A stretch of DNA of 56,637 nt from DSWT01 sp035415725 (GTDB taxonomy: Bacteria; Chloroflexota; Anaerolineae; B4-G1; SLSP01): the NCBI GenBank assembly GCA_035415725.1, contig DAOOGN010000011.1:1-56637 (forward strand), written 5' to 3'. Below the pieces are notes generated by a model. That model did no database searches. It was not told the origin of the DNA and was given only the letters and a program-made list of their open reading frames with translations. Below are positions 7,449 to 16,249 of this stretch, piece after piece. The position numbers and the translations under genes were made by a program. Position 1 is the first letter of the stretch. Each line of letters starts with the position of its first letter.

Positions 7449-8987
7449 ATGGCCATCCATACCACCTCCCGTTCGCCTGCCATACACCGGAGCAGTGATG
7501 CTTTCACCGGTGGGCTGATCCTGCTGTTGTTGCTCATCTTGCTGGCGCTGACGCTCTTCTGCGGGTGGGTCTTCGTACAGCGGATGGAGCGCCTCTACCA
7601 GGGTCACATTTATCCGCACGTGTACGCCCTCGGCGTCCCGGTGGGCGGGATGACGACGGCGGAAGCCGCGACAGCGCTGGAGAATGTCGCCGCGCAGGTG
7701 GACACCGGGATGCTCATCCTCACCGACGGTGACAGACGCTGGTCCTTCGCCTGGTCACAGGCCGGGCTGCACATCGACGTGTCGGCCATGGCCGAAGAAG
7801 CCTACCGGGTGGGACGCAGTGACGGGCTGGAGGGGCAGATGGGCATCTGGCTGAACGTCCATAATGTACCCATGCGCTTTACCTACAACGCCGAGGCCGG
7901 CCTGGCCTTGCTGGCGCAGGTGGCAGAAGAAGCGTCAACGCCGCCCACCGAGGCGACCATCCAACTGCGCAACGGGCAGGTGGAGATCGTACCGGGTCAG
8001 CCTGGGCGCGTGGTCAACGTGTCGCAGACGCTGCTGGCGTTGACGACGGCAAGCAGTGGCCTGTATCGGGTGGAAGTACCGTTGATCTTCGATATCATCC
8101 AGCCGGTGGAACCGAACACGGCCGACGTTACCGCGCAGGCCGAAGCGTTGTTGGCGCGCAGCATCACCCTGACGGCCTATGACGTTCTCCTCGATCAGAA
8201 CCTCGTGTGGACATTGGGCCGCGAGACGATGGCGACGTGGCTGCGCCTGGTCCCCGGCCCGGATGGGAAAGCGGTGGTGGACGCGAACCTGTACGCCATC
8301 CGCGACAGCCTGGTCGCGCTGGCGGCGGGACTGGGCGACGGGCGCGGCTTCCGTTACGACGAGGCGGCGCAGCAGGTGCTCGATGCCTTTGACGCGGGCG
8401 GCGGGACGGTCAACGTCTATCTGACACACCCACAACGCATCTACACTGTGGAGTCAGGCGACACGTTAACCAGTCTGTCGGCGAAGTTCGGGATGCCGTC
8501 GGGGCTGGTGGCGGAGGCCAACCCCGGCATCGACTACAACCACTTGAGCGTGGGGCAGCTCATTGCCATCCCCTCGCAGGACATTCTCACGCCGTATATG
8601 CCGGTGCCGGGCAAGCGGATTGTCGTCAGCCTGGCCGAACAGCGCGTGCGTGTTTACGAAAACGGCGCGTTGCTGTACGATTGGCCGACGTCCACGGGGA
8701 TAGCCAGCTCCCCCACCCATCGAGGGGTCTTTCAGATACTCAGCAAGAACGAGAAAGCGTATGCCAGTCAATGGGATCTGTGGATGCCTTATTTTTTGGC
8801 CGTCTACTCCGCGGGCGGCGGCGTGGAGAATGGCTTTCACGAACTGCCGATTCTCGCCAATGGACAGCGCTTGTGGGCCGGCTCATTGGGACATCCGGCC
8901 TCGTTTGGCTGCATCATCCTCGGTATCCCTGAGGCGGAAACCCTCTACAACTGGGCCGAAGTGGGCGTGGTGGTGGTGATCGAGTGA
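7449..8987 (+). CDS. Membrane-anchored L,D-transpeptidase with PG-binding, LysM and YkuD domains
   Basis: 512 residues from ATG 7449. An in-frame GTG at 7401 would add 16 residues. After a short cytoplasmic tail there is one membrane segment (LILLLLLILLALTLFC). Two repeats typical of the peptidoglycan-binding domain that precedes YkuD or VanW domains follow (GVPVGGMTTAEAATALE and a related second block). Next come a LysM motif (YTVESGDTLTSLSAKFG) and a C-terminal YkuD domain. The family makes 3-3 cross-links or anchors proteins on peptidoglycan outside the cell. The active-site segment reads GHPASFGCIIL: the nucleophilic Cys is present, but the usual SHGC His is Phe. The gene appears to be a single transcription unit. 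Confidence 0.9.
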   Translation: MAIHTTSRSPAIHRSSDAFTGGLILLLLLILLALTLFCGWVFVQRMERLYQGHIYPHVYALGVPVGGMTTAEAATALENVAAQVDTGMLILTDGDRRWSFAWSQAGLHIDVSAMAEEAYRVGRSDGLEGQMGIWLNVHNVPMRFTYNAEAGLALLAQVAEEASTPPTEATIQLRNGQVEIVPGQPGRVVNVSQTLLALTTASSGLYRVEVPLIFDIIQPVEPNTADVTAQAEALLARSITLTAYDVLLDQNLVWTLGRETMATWLRLVPGPDGKAVVDANLYAIRDSLVALAAGLGDGRGFRYDEAAQQVLDAFDAGGGTVNVYLTHPQRIYTVESGDTLTSLSAKFGMPSGLVAEANPGIDYNHLSVGQLIAIPSQDILTPYMPVPGKRIVVSLAEQRVRVYENGALLYDWPTSTGIASSPTHRGVFQILSKNEKAYASQWDLWMPYFLAVYSAGGGVENGFHELPILANGQRLWAGSLGHPASFGCIILGIPEAETLYNWAEVGVVVVIE

Positions 8988-9009
8988 GTCAAATGGATGA
9001 GACGATAGC

Positions 9010-9055
9010 GCGAGTGGGCAACTCGCGGCATAGGGCGAATGAGCCATTCGCCCTA
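9010..9055. repeat. Two adjacent hairpins after the transpeptidase gene
   Basis: GCGAGT/ACTCGC (9010-9026) is followed by a perfect 11-bp stem, TAGGGCGAATG and CATTCGCCCTA, around an AGC loop (9031-9055). The first hairpin and its left flank resemble 24996-25030. No T-run follows, so this is probably an extragenic palindrome rather than an intrinsic terminator. Confidence 0.55.
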
Positions 9056-9084
9056 CCCAACTGACGGTTTTTAAGGAGGTTTCT

Positions 9085-9888
9085 ATGGCTTTGCTTCATT
9101 GCAATTTCTGGTCTGAAGTGTTACAGCTTGCGTGTTCGATGGAGGTGATTTTGCCCGAGCCTAAGCGTTCGCCGGATGGCGAAGTGCTGACGCCGCCGCG
9201 ATTATACCCCACCCTGTATCTGCTCCACGGTCTATCGGATGATCACACCATCTGGCAACGGCGCACGTCCATTGAACGTTACGTGGCCGAGATGGACCTG
9301 GCCGTCGTTATGCCGGCGGTGGATCGCAGTTTCTACACGGATATGGCAGCGGGCAATCGCTATGGGACTTTTATCAGCGTCGAGGTGCCGGCGCTGGTGC
9401 GTGCCTTGTTTCCCCTTTCGCCCGTGCGGGAAGACAACTTCGTCGCCGGACTGTCGATGGGCGGTTACGGCGCGTTCAAGCTGGCTCTGAGCCACCCGGA
9501 GCACTTCGCCGCAGCGGCGAGCCTCTCCGGCGCGGTGAACATCGCCGAGTTACGTTCCATGCCTGACGCCAAATGGCGCGCCGAGTTCGCGCGCATCTTT
9601 GGCAACCTGCAACAACTGCCCGGCAGCCGTCACGACTTGTTCTACCTGGCCGGAGAAGTGGCGGCCTCGGAGTGGGGAAAGCGGTTGGCGCTGTTCCAGT
9701 GGTGCGGCACCGACGACGCGCTCTATGCCGGCAATCTGCTTTTCCGCGACCATGCTGTGGCGCTGGGATTAAATCTGACCTACAGTGAGGGACCGGGCGG
9801 TCACACCTGGGATATGTGGGATGCGCAAATCCAGCACGTGCTGGCGTGGCTGCCGCTGGCACGTCCGGCGGATCCATTCAATCCGTGA
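9085..9888 (+). CDS. Alpha/beta-hydrolase esterase (EstA/S-formylglutathione hydrolase-like)
   Basis: 267 residues from ATG 9085 with a strong AAGGAGGT site. The order is LYLLHGLSDDHTIW (oxyanion region), then GLSMGGYGAF (nucleophile Ser in G-x-S-x-G), a plausible acid in GTDDALYAG and the catalytic His in GGHTWDMW. This matches the tributyrin-esterase/esterase D family, which hydrolyses short-chain esters or S-formylglutathione in the cytoplasm. There is no signal peptide. Substrate cannot be assigned from sequence. It converges with ribF, and the short spacer overlaps a dispersed repeat. Confidence 0.88.
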   Translation: MALLHCNFWSEVLQLACSMEVILPEPKRSPDGEVLTPPRLYPTLYLLHGLSDDHTIWQRRTSIERYVAEMDLAVVMPAVDRSFYTDMAAGNRYGTFISVEVPALVRALFPLSPVREDNFVAGLSMGGYGAFKLALSHPEHFAAAASLSGAVNIAELRSMPDAKWRAEFARIFGNLQQLPGSRHDLFYLAGEVAASEWGKRLALFQWCGTDDALYAGNLLFRDHAVALGLNLTYSEGPGGHTWDMWDAQIQHVLAWLPLARPADPFNP

Positions 9889-9937
9889 AGTCCGTGGCCG
9901 GTTTTTTATTTCGCCCCCACGCCATCCTGAAGCTCCT
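9876..9937. repeat. Short degenerate copy of the ~148-bp dispersed repeat
   Basis: TTTTTTATTTCGCCCCCACG with the following CCATCCTGAAG matches the right end of the repeats at 33550-33697 and 49711-49858. The repeat covers the last few codons of both convergent genes, so the final residues and stop of ribF appear to be encoded within repeat-derived sequence. Confidence 0.5.
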
Positions 9938-10859
9938 TTTTTTGTTTTAGCCACGCCAGGGTGTTGGCCCGATCGATGTACATTTGCTCCCTCAGCGCCT
10001 CCGCCGAAGGGAAGCGCAGTTCTTCGCGCAGACGGTGCAGAAAGTCCAGCTTGAGCGGCTCCGCATAGATGTCCCGCGAAAAATCGAGCAGGTGGGCTTC
10101 GACCATAGGCGAGTGGGAGTCGAACGTGGGCCGTGTGCCGACATTGACCAGCGCGTCGAAGTGCTCAGCGTGCAGATGGGCCCGGCAGATATAGACACCG
10201 TTTGCCGGCAGAAGCGGGTCGCCTGGAAGCTGCAAATTCGCCGTAGGAAATCCTAGCCGGCGCCCGCGCTCGTCGCCGTGTTCGACGACGCCGCTCAATC
10301 GATAGGGACGTCCCAGGCAACCGTTGGCCTGGACGAGGTCACCGTCTTTGAGCGCGCGGCGAATGCGGCTACTGCGGACGGGATAGCCGCCCCACGGCAC
10401 ATTTTCCGCGAAAATATGCACCGCAAATCCACAGTGCGCCCCCATGGCCTGGAGAAACGGGATGTTCCCTTCATGATTGTGTCCCAGGGCAAAGTCCGGC
10501 CCAACCCACAGGCCGGCCAGGGCTAACTTCTCGACGAGCCACGTCACAAAATCCGCCGCCGGGATCGAGGCCACGTTATGGTCGAAGGGCTGCACGACGA
10601 TGCCGTCCGGTTCGAGCGCTTCCAGCAATTCAAGCCGCTCCTCCAGGGTCGAAAGCACACCGTGTTTAGGGTGACCCAAAACCTGGCGCGGCAGTGGATC
10701 GAACGTCAGCACCACTGCCTGCATATCCGCCTGGTGTGATTCGGTGACCATGCGTCGAATCAAGGCCTGATGCCCGATATGGACGCCGTCAAAAGCCCCA
10801 ATCGTCAACCCTGTCGGTCCTCTCAACGTTAACGACGCTACATCCCGCCTGATCCACAT
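9906..10859 (-). CDS. ribF: Bifunctional riboflavin kinase / FAD synthetase
   Basis: 317 residues from ATG 10859 (MWIRRD), two bases after the TAA of the upstream gene, with GGAG in that gene's last codons. An N-terminal nucleotidyltransferase domain shows IGAFDGVHIGHQ, and the ISSxxIR-like signature appears as VRSSRIRRAL. The C-terminal riboflavin kinase domain has GFPTANL and a NVGTRPTF-type motif with a downstream Glu. It makes FMN and FAD in the cytoplasm. Length and position at the end of the nusA-infB operon are standard. The 3' end runs into a dispersed repeat. Confidence 0.95.
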   Translation of the reverse strand: MWIRRDVASLTLRGPTGLTIGAFDGVHIGHQALIRRMVTESHQADMQAVVLTFDPLPRQVLGHPKHGVLSTLEERLELLEALEPDGIVVQPFDHNVASIPAADFVTWLVEKLALAGLWVGPDFALGHNHEGNIPFLQAMGAHCGFAVHIFAENVPWGGYPVRSSRIRRALKDGDLVQANGCLGRPYRLSGVVEHGDERGRRLGFPTANLQLPGDPLLPANGVYICRAHLHAEHFDALVNVGTRPTFDSHSPMVEAHLLDFSRDIYAEPLKLDFLHRLREELRFPSAEALREQMYIDRANTLAWLKQKKELQDGVGAK

Positions 10860-10861
10860 TT

Positions 10862-12064
10862 TTATCTCCGTCGCATGACCAGCAGACTTATGCCCTTGTC
10901 GCGCCTGCGTTTCTCGATCCGCCATAGCTTGCCGGGTTGGATGGCCTTCTCCAGACGGGTGATGGGCGTGGAAGCAGCCGTTATCAAGGCCATTCCGCCT
11001 GGGACGAGCTGCGCGGCGGCCTGTTCCATTAACTGTTCTGCCGCTGCCGGCCCTTCTTCCTCGCGCACCACCCCGGCGAGCAGGTCAACGCTCTGTCCCG
11101 CGGCTTGAGGGGAGAGGCCGACCTGGTGTGCCGTCGTGAGACGCGATTCAGGGCAACCGTTCTGGACGAGGTTGTAGCGGGCGCACCGCAGGCTTAACAG
11201 GTCGCGGTCCACCAGAGCGATGTCGGCCGGCTGAAGCAGTTTCCACAGCGCGACGGGGATGTGCCCCTGGCCCGGATTGAAGATGACTGCGTGGCCCAGC
11301 GGCGTTCCTTGCATCCTCCTCAGCTCTTCCACCAACAACGCACTCCGGTAGCTGAGGGTGTCGAATTCCGGCAGCCCGCGCACGGTCTGCAGCGGGAAAG
11401 CCAGTTGGCCGACGGAGAGCATCACGTTGTCGCGGTGATAGAGGCCGGCGGCAAAGCCGTTCTCGAAGGGGCGCCGTCGGTCGCGGTACGCCGTGGAAAA
11501 ACGATAGTGGAAGATGGCGTGGCCGGAGCGCGTCTCCTGGAAGATAATCTCAATGTCGGGATCATCCAGGATATGCGCCACGGTGGCTTCCAACGCCGCG
11601 ACCACCACGATGGCAACCATGCCGTCCGGCGTGAGGAAATGGCCGGCGTCGCGCAGCAGGCCGGCGATGACCGTCTCGCCCGCTTTGCCGGGGATGTTGG
11701 AGAGGATGAGGTCGAAGTCTCGCGCCGTCACGTCGTCATAGCCCAGGCTGCCGTAGACGAGCACGTCGGCGCTGTGGTTGAGCGCCGCATTCTGGCGGGT
11801 GTAGTCCACGGCCAGCGCATCCCGATCCACCAGGTGGACGACGCTATCGGGATACCGCTTCTTCAGCGTCAGCCCCAGGGGGCCGTAACCGCAGCCGAGA
11901 TCCAAAATTTTGTGGAACGAGGACGCCGCGTCGAGACTGCGCAGTAAGCGCACCGTGCCCACATCGACCTGGTGGCTACTGAACAAATCCTGACTGATGT
12001 GAAATCTGAGCGTCTGCCCGGCGTGATAAAAATCCAGGGTCTTCTTGTAATAAACGTCCGGCAT
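10862..12064 (-). CDS. Tandem class I methyltransferase, RsmC-like
   Basis: 400 residues from ATG 12064. The N-terminal domain has a full SAM-binding motif I (ILDLGCGYGPLG, ~54-65), an acidic end of strand 2 (HLVDRDALAVDYTRQN) and the motif IV position NIPG, where NPPF/Y is typical of small-domain N-methyltransferases. The C-terminal half repeats the fold in degenerate form (VIFNPGQGHIPVALW, ALVDRDLLSLRCARYN). RsmC-type enzymes methylate guanine in 16S rRNA and also carry two fused domains, but there the N-terminal copy is the degenerate one. The loss of NPP makes the substrate uncertain. It sits between truB and ribF and overlaps neither. Confidence 0.75.
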   Translation of the reverse strand: MPDVYYKKTLDFYHAGQTLRFHISQDLFSSHQVDVGTVRLLRSLDAASSFHKILDLGCGYGPLGLTLKKRYPDSVVHLVDRDALAVDYTRQNAALNHSADVLVYGSLGYDDVTARDFDLILSNIPGKAGETVIAGLLRDAGHFLTPDGMVAIVVVAALEATVAHILDDPDIEIIFQETRSGHAIFHYRFSTAYRDRRRPFENGFAAGLYHRDNVMLSVGQLAFPLQTVRGLPEFDTLSYRSALLVEELRRMQGTPLGHAVIFNPGQGHIPVALWKLLQPADIALVDRDLLSLRCARYNLVQNGCPESRLTTAHQVGLSPQAAGQSVDLLAGVVREEEGPAAAEQLMEQAAAQLVPGGMALITAASTPITRLEKAIQPGKLWRIEKRRRDKGISLLVMRRR

Positions 12065-12167
12065 ACAATCTCGTTAAGAAAGAATCGGTGCATCATGGAG
12101 GGATGGCTATGGCCGGTCTCCTGACTGCGCCGCCGCAAGTCAAAAATCAAAAATCGGCTCGATCGGC

Positions 12168-13046
12168 TCAATCTGCTGACAGAACCAGCTTGGGCCGCCA
12201 CATCCCCGCTGTGCCGGGAATCAACACGGCGACGAGTCGTCCGGCGGCATTGTACGCTTGGATCCATGCCGCGTCGGGAGGTCCATCCAGCGGGAAAGTT
12301 TGACCGTAGCCGACCGCCCGTTCCTGCTCTGGCGTGAGCGTGACCACCGGCAAACCTGTGAGCGCCGCCTGCGGTGGAAGCAAGGCTTCCGCCAGGCGCC
12401 CCGCTTCGGCCAACGCGCGTAGCTCCTCCAGCGAATGGCTCTGCGCAAGTGTGAAATCGCCGGCGACGGTGCGGGTGAGCGCCGTCACGTGCGCTCCACA
12501 GCCAAGCGCCTGCCCTAGATCGTGGGCCAGACTGCGGATGTATGTGCCTGCCGAGCATACGACTTCGATGGTCATGTCGGGCAGCGCCCAGTCGAGCACA
12601 TCCAGCCGGTAGATGGTCACCGGGCGTGGCTTACGTTCCACTTCTTGCCCGCGTCGGGCCAATTGGTAGAGCTTTTGTCCCCGGATTTTGACGGCGGAAT
12701 ACATCGGCGGCACCTGGGCCATCGTCCCCCGAAAATGGACGAGCGCCGCTTCGATCTCAGCCTGACTCACCGTCACCGGACGGCGCTCCACGATGTCACC
12801 GTCGGCATCGCAGGTCGTCGTCGTGGCGCCCAGGCGCAGGGTGGCGCGATAGGTCTTGTCGCTGCCGTGGATGAACGGCGCCAGCCGCGTCGCTGCGCCG
12901 ATGAGCATCACCAGCACACCCGTCGCCGGCGGGTCGAGCGTGCCGGCGTGCCCTACCCGGCGTGTCCCCGCCATACGCCGCACCGCATCGACCACATCAT
13001 GCGAGGTCATTCCGGCCGGTTTGTTGACGACGAGGAGACCGTTCAT
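12168..13046 (-). CDS. truB: tRNA pseudouridine(55) synthase
   Basis: 292 residues. The N-terminus MNGLLVVNKPAGMTSHD and the catalytic motif GHAGTLDPPATGVL (Asp38) identify TruB, which makes pseudouridine 55 in the T loop of tRNAs. The YRATLRLG and GTYIRSLAHDLG motifs are also present. A C-terminal PUA-like extension of ~60 residues is seen. It starts three bases after the nrnA stop, so the two are co-translated in the nusA-infB operon. Confidence 0.97.
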   Translation of the reverse strand: MNGLLVVNKPAGMTSHDVVDAVRRMAGTRRVGHAGTLDPPATGVLVMLIGAATRLAPFIHGSDKTYRATLRLGATTTTCDADGDIVERRPVTVSQAEIEAALVHFRGTMAQVPPMYSAVKIRGQKLYQLARRGQEVERKPRPVTIYRLDVLDWALPDMTIEVVCSAGTYIRSLAHDLGQALGCGAHVTALTRTVAGDFTLAQSHSLEELRALAEAGRLAEALLPPQAALTGLPVVTLTPEQERAVGYGQTFPLDGPPDAAWIQAYNAAGRLVAVLIPGTAGMWRPKLVLSAD

Positions 13047-13049
13047 GTT

Positions 13050-14063
13050 TTAGCTATCAGCCGTCAGCTTGCAGTGGCGCGCGAGTTCGGCGCGTGCGAG
13101 GGACAGGACGCGCTCCTGCGCCACGGCCAAAGTTCCGGAGACAGAACATCCGGCGGCCTGTTGGTGTCCGCCGCCCTCCAACGCTTTCGCCAGCGGCGCC
13201 ACGTTGTAGCCCGGACGAGAACGCAGGCTCACCTTCACCGTGCCGTCGTGCATTTCGAGGAAGGTCGCCATGATCTGCGCTTCGGCCACCCGGGCGATGA
13301 GATTGCCCAGGTCGAGGTCATCGTGGTCTTCGATGCCGAGTTCGATCTTCTCTGCCAGGGAGAGCGTCGTCCAGGCCAGTTCGCCGTCAAGCTGCAAATG
13401 AGCTAAAGCCACACCCCAACCGCGCATTTGCCGATACGGGACCGAGTCCAGGCTTTTTTCCATCACGCCGGGATAGTCGCCGCCGGCCTCGATGAGCCGG
13501 CCGACGAATCTAAGCACGTCCGGCGACGTGTTGGCGGTGCGCAGACCACGGGTGTCGGTCAGGATGCCGGCGAGCAAACACGTCGCCATATCGCCGTCCA
13601 ACGGCACGCCGAGCGCGTCGATGAGCGCGGCCATGGGCAGCGCCGTCGCGGCGGCCTGGGGATCGACCAGGTTGACATCGCCGAAATTATCGTTGGTCTC
13701 GTGATGATCGATCACCAGAAGGGGGAACCTGTCGCGCCAGGACGCCCGGTAAATCCCTTCCGTGCGGTTCAAATCGCTCAGGTCGACGGCGATGACGAGA
13801 TCAAAATCCGCCTCGTCCGGCGCCGCGTCGAGGTAAGCTGCGGCGCCCGGCAGGTATGTCAGGGCTGCCGGGAGCGGGTGGACGCAGGCGAGCAGCGGCG
13901 CTTGGCCCAACTGCATGAGCGCCAGCCGCAGTGCCAGGGCACTGCCGATGGTATCACCATCAGGGCGGGGATGGGAGATCAGCAGTGGGCGCCGACTTTT
14001 TTGAAGCAGTGCCACCGCCGGCGGTAGGCTTGCCAACACATTCTCAGTCGCTGGAGTCGTCAT
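13050..14063 (-). CDS. nrnA: DHH/DHHA1 oligoribonuclease / pAp phosphatase
   Basis: 337 residues from ATG 14063. Metal-binding motifs are in order: HPRPDGD (31-37), VDLSD (Asp94), IDHHETND (DHH at 119-121) and a DHHA1 glycine motif GGGHQQAAG (297-305). NrnA degrades short RNA oligomers and dephosphorylates pAp in the cytoplasm. Its start overlaps the rbfA end by 20 bases, the usual tight arrangement rbfA-nrnA-truB. Confidence 0.94.
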   Translation of the reverse strand: MTTPATENVLASLPPAVALLQKSRRPLLISHPRPDGDTIGSALALRLALMQLGQAPLLACVHPLPAALTYLPGAAAYLDAAPDEADFDLVIAVDLSDLNRTEGIYRASWRDRFPLLVIDHHETNDNFGDVNLVDPQAAATALPMAALIDALGVPLDGDMATCLLAGILTDTRGLRTANTSPDVLRFVGRLIEAGGDYPGVMEKSLDSVPYRQMRGWGVALAHLQLDGELAWTTLSLAEKIELGIEDHDDLDLGNLIARVAEAQIMATFLEMHDGTVKVSLRSRPGYNVAPLAKALEGGGHQQAAGCSVSGTLAVAQERVLSLARAELARHCKLTADS

Positions 14064-14457
14064 CCGTCAAGTCATCCGCCAGGTCTTCTGCGATGTGGTG
14101 CCCCTCCGCGGAATGCTCGGGCCATTGTTGTTGCAACAATTCCTCGATCCTCGCGCCATGCGCTAACGAGGGGTCGTAAGTAAACACCAGCCGTGGCACG
14201 TTGCGCAGGCGCAACGTGGGCGCCATCTCATTGCGCAACCAGCCCGCGGCGCCATCCAGCACCGTCTGAGTCGCGGCAATCTCGTCCGCCGAACCGATGA
14301 TGCTGTAAAAAACTTCGGCGCGCGTCGTATCGCGGTTGACCACCACATCAGTAATGGTGACATCGGCCAGGCGTGGATCGTTGCTTTCCTCCAGGAGGAG
14401 TTGGGTGATCTTGCGGCGGAGCATCTGATTCACGCGCCCCAGGTATTTTTTGCTCAT
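14044..14457 (-). CDS. rbfA: Ribosome-binding factor A
   Basis: 137 residues from ATG 14457, with an AGGAGG site just after infB. A KH-like fold with LGRVNQMLRRKITQLLLEE at the N-terminus and the conserved DPRLADVTITDV strand. RbfA helps mature the 30S subunit at the 16S 5' end. The acidic C-terminal tail (from ~residue 113, rich in Glu and Asp) is somewhat longer than in short homologues and lies in the overlap with nrnA. Confidence 0.94.
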   Translation of the reverse strand: MSKKYLGRVNQMLRRKITQLLLEESNDPRLADVTITDVVVNRDTTRAEVFYSIIGSADEIAATQTVLDGAAGWLRNEMAPTLRLRNVPRLVFTYDPSLAHGARIEELLQQQWPEHSAEGHHIAEDLADDLTDDDSSD

Positions 14458-14468
14458 AATTTGACCTC

Positions 14469-16247
14469 CTATACTGCGACCCGCTCCATCACGTAAAATT
14501 GTAAGCGATCTCCGGGTTCAACCGCGTCAAATCCCTCCAGCCTGACGCCGCATTCAAAATTTTGCCGTACTTCGCGCACATCCTTGTCGAAATGCTTAAG
14601 TGAGTTGAGCGCTCCCTCGTGAATGACCTGGTTGTTGCGCCACACGCGCACTTTGGCCTGGCGTTGGATCACGCCATTGGTGACATAACAGCCGGCCACA
14701 CGTCCGATCTTGGGGATTTCGAAAGTCTGGCGGACCTGCGCTTCGCCGATCACTTTCTCGGCGTAGACCGGACTGAGCATCCCTTTAACGGCCTTTTCGA
14801 CATCGGCGACAATCTCGTAGATGATGTTATACGTTTTGATGTCCAGATTCTCCATATCGGCTCGGCGACGCGCCGCCGGGTCAGGATCGACGCGGAAGCC
14901 GATGACGATGGCCTCCGAAGCCAGGGCCAGGTTGATGTCGGATTCACTGATATTGCCGGCTGCCGCGTGGATGATCTGCACTTTAACCTCATCGTTGCTG
15001 AGGCGTTCCAGGCTGTTGACGATAGGTTCGATGGAGCCCTGGACATCGGTTTTGAGGACGATATTGAGTTCTTTGATCTGCCCCTCCCGAATCCGGTTGG
15101 AAATGTCATCCAGCGACAGGGGACGTGTAGCGCGCGCCAGGTCTTTGGAGCGGGCTTCTTCCTGACGTTTCTGGGCGATAGCTCGTGCGATGTGCTCATC
15201 TTTGACGACTTCCAGGCGGTCGCCGGCGTCGGGCACGTCGTGCAGGCCGACGATGACCGTAGGTGTGGCCGGCGGCGCCGTGCGGTGGTGTTTTTCGTTC
15301 TCATCTTCCAGCGCGCGGATCTTGCCCCAGGTCTTGCCGACGACAACGGTGTCGCCGGTATGCAGCGTCCCGTTTTGGATCAAAACGGTAGCCAGCGGCC
15401 CCTGCCGTTTGTCCAGACGGCCTTCCAGGATGGTGCCCACAGCCTCCCGTTCGGGGTTGGCCTGTACACAGGCTTCATCCGCGACCAGAAGAATCGCTTC
15501 CAGGAGATCTTCCAGGCCCAGGTGTTTTTTGGCGGAGACCGGAATGACCATGGTCTCGCCGCCCCACTCGTCCGGCGTTAGCCCCTGCTCGCTCAACTGC
15601 CGTTTGACGACTTCAGGCTGAGCGTTCGGTTTATCGATTTTGTTCAAGGCGACAATGATGGGGACGTGCGCTGCGCGGGCGTGGTTGATGGCCTCAATGG
15701 TCTGCGGCTGTACACCGTCATCGGCGGCGACCACCAGCACAGCGATGTCGGTGGTATTGGCGCCGCGCGCACGCATGGCGGTAAACGCTTCGTGCCCCGG
15801 CGTATCCAGGAAGGTGATCCGCCGACCATTGTGTTTGATTTGATAGGCGCCGATGTGTTGGGTGATGCCGCCGCTTTCTTCGTCCACGACGTTGGTATGT
15901 CGAATGGCATCGAGGAGGGAAGTTTTGCCGTGATCCACGTGTCCCAAAACGGTGACCACGGGGGGACGACTGCAAAGGTCCTCTGGCGCTTCCGCGGCGA
16001 GAAGGATTTGCCAGGCTGAAAGTTCGGTCGGGGTCTCTTCTTTGAGTTCGGCGTAGGGCTGTTTGGCCTCGAAGCCAAACTCGCTGGCGATGACCGCCGC
16101 TGTATCGAAATCGATCTGCTGGTTGATGCTGGCAAGGACCCCATTACTCATCAGGATTTTGATGATCTTGATCGGCGTCTCCCCTAATAATTCGGCCAAA
16201 TCACGGACGGTGATAATTTCTGGAATCGTGATTTCTTTCTGTTCCAT
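14469..16247 (-). CDS. infB: Translation initiation factor IF-2, short form
   Basis: 592 residues from ATG 16247, with AGGAGG inside the last codons of ylxR. An IF2-N domain (ITVRDLAELLGETPIKIIKILMSNG) leads directly to the GTPase: G1 GHVDHGKTS (102-110), G3 DTPGH (148-152), G4 NKID (202-205). Domains II, III and the C-terminal fMet-tRNA-binding domain follow and end MERVAV. The long charged N-terminal extension found in many bacteria is missing, as in other ~600-residue IF-2 proteins. An open frame continues upstream but overlaps ylxR and is not used. Confidence 0.97.
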   Translation of the reverse strand: MEQKEITIPEIITVRDLAELLGETPIKIIKILMSNGVLASINQQIDFDTAAVIASEFGFEAKQPYAELKEETPTELSAWQILLAAEAPEDLCSRPPVVTVLGHVDHGKTSLLDAIRHTNVVDEESGGITQHIGAYQIKHNGRRITFLDTPGHEAFTAMRARGANTTDIAVLVVAADDGVQPQTIEAINHARAAHVPIIVALNKIDKPNAQPEVVKRQLSEQGLTPDEWGGETMVIPVSAKKHLGLEDLLEAILLVADEACVQANPEREAVGTILEGRLDKRQGPLATVLIQNGTLHTGDTVVVGKTWGKIRALEDENEKHHRTAPPATPTVIVGLHDVPDAGDRLEVVKDEHIARAIAQKRQEEARSKDLARATRPLSLDDISNRIREGQIKELNIVLKTDVQGSIEPIVNSLERLSNDEVKVQIIHAAAGNISESDINLALASEAIVIGFRVDPDPAARRRADMENLDIKTYNIIYEIVADVEKAVKGMLSPVYAEKVIGEAQVRQTFEIPKIGRVAGCYVTNGVIQRQAKVRVWRNNQVIHEGALNSLKHFDKDVREVRQNFECGVRLEGFDAVEPGDRLQFYVMERVAV

Positions 16248-16249
16248 AT

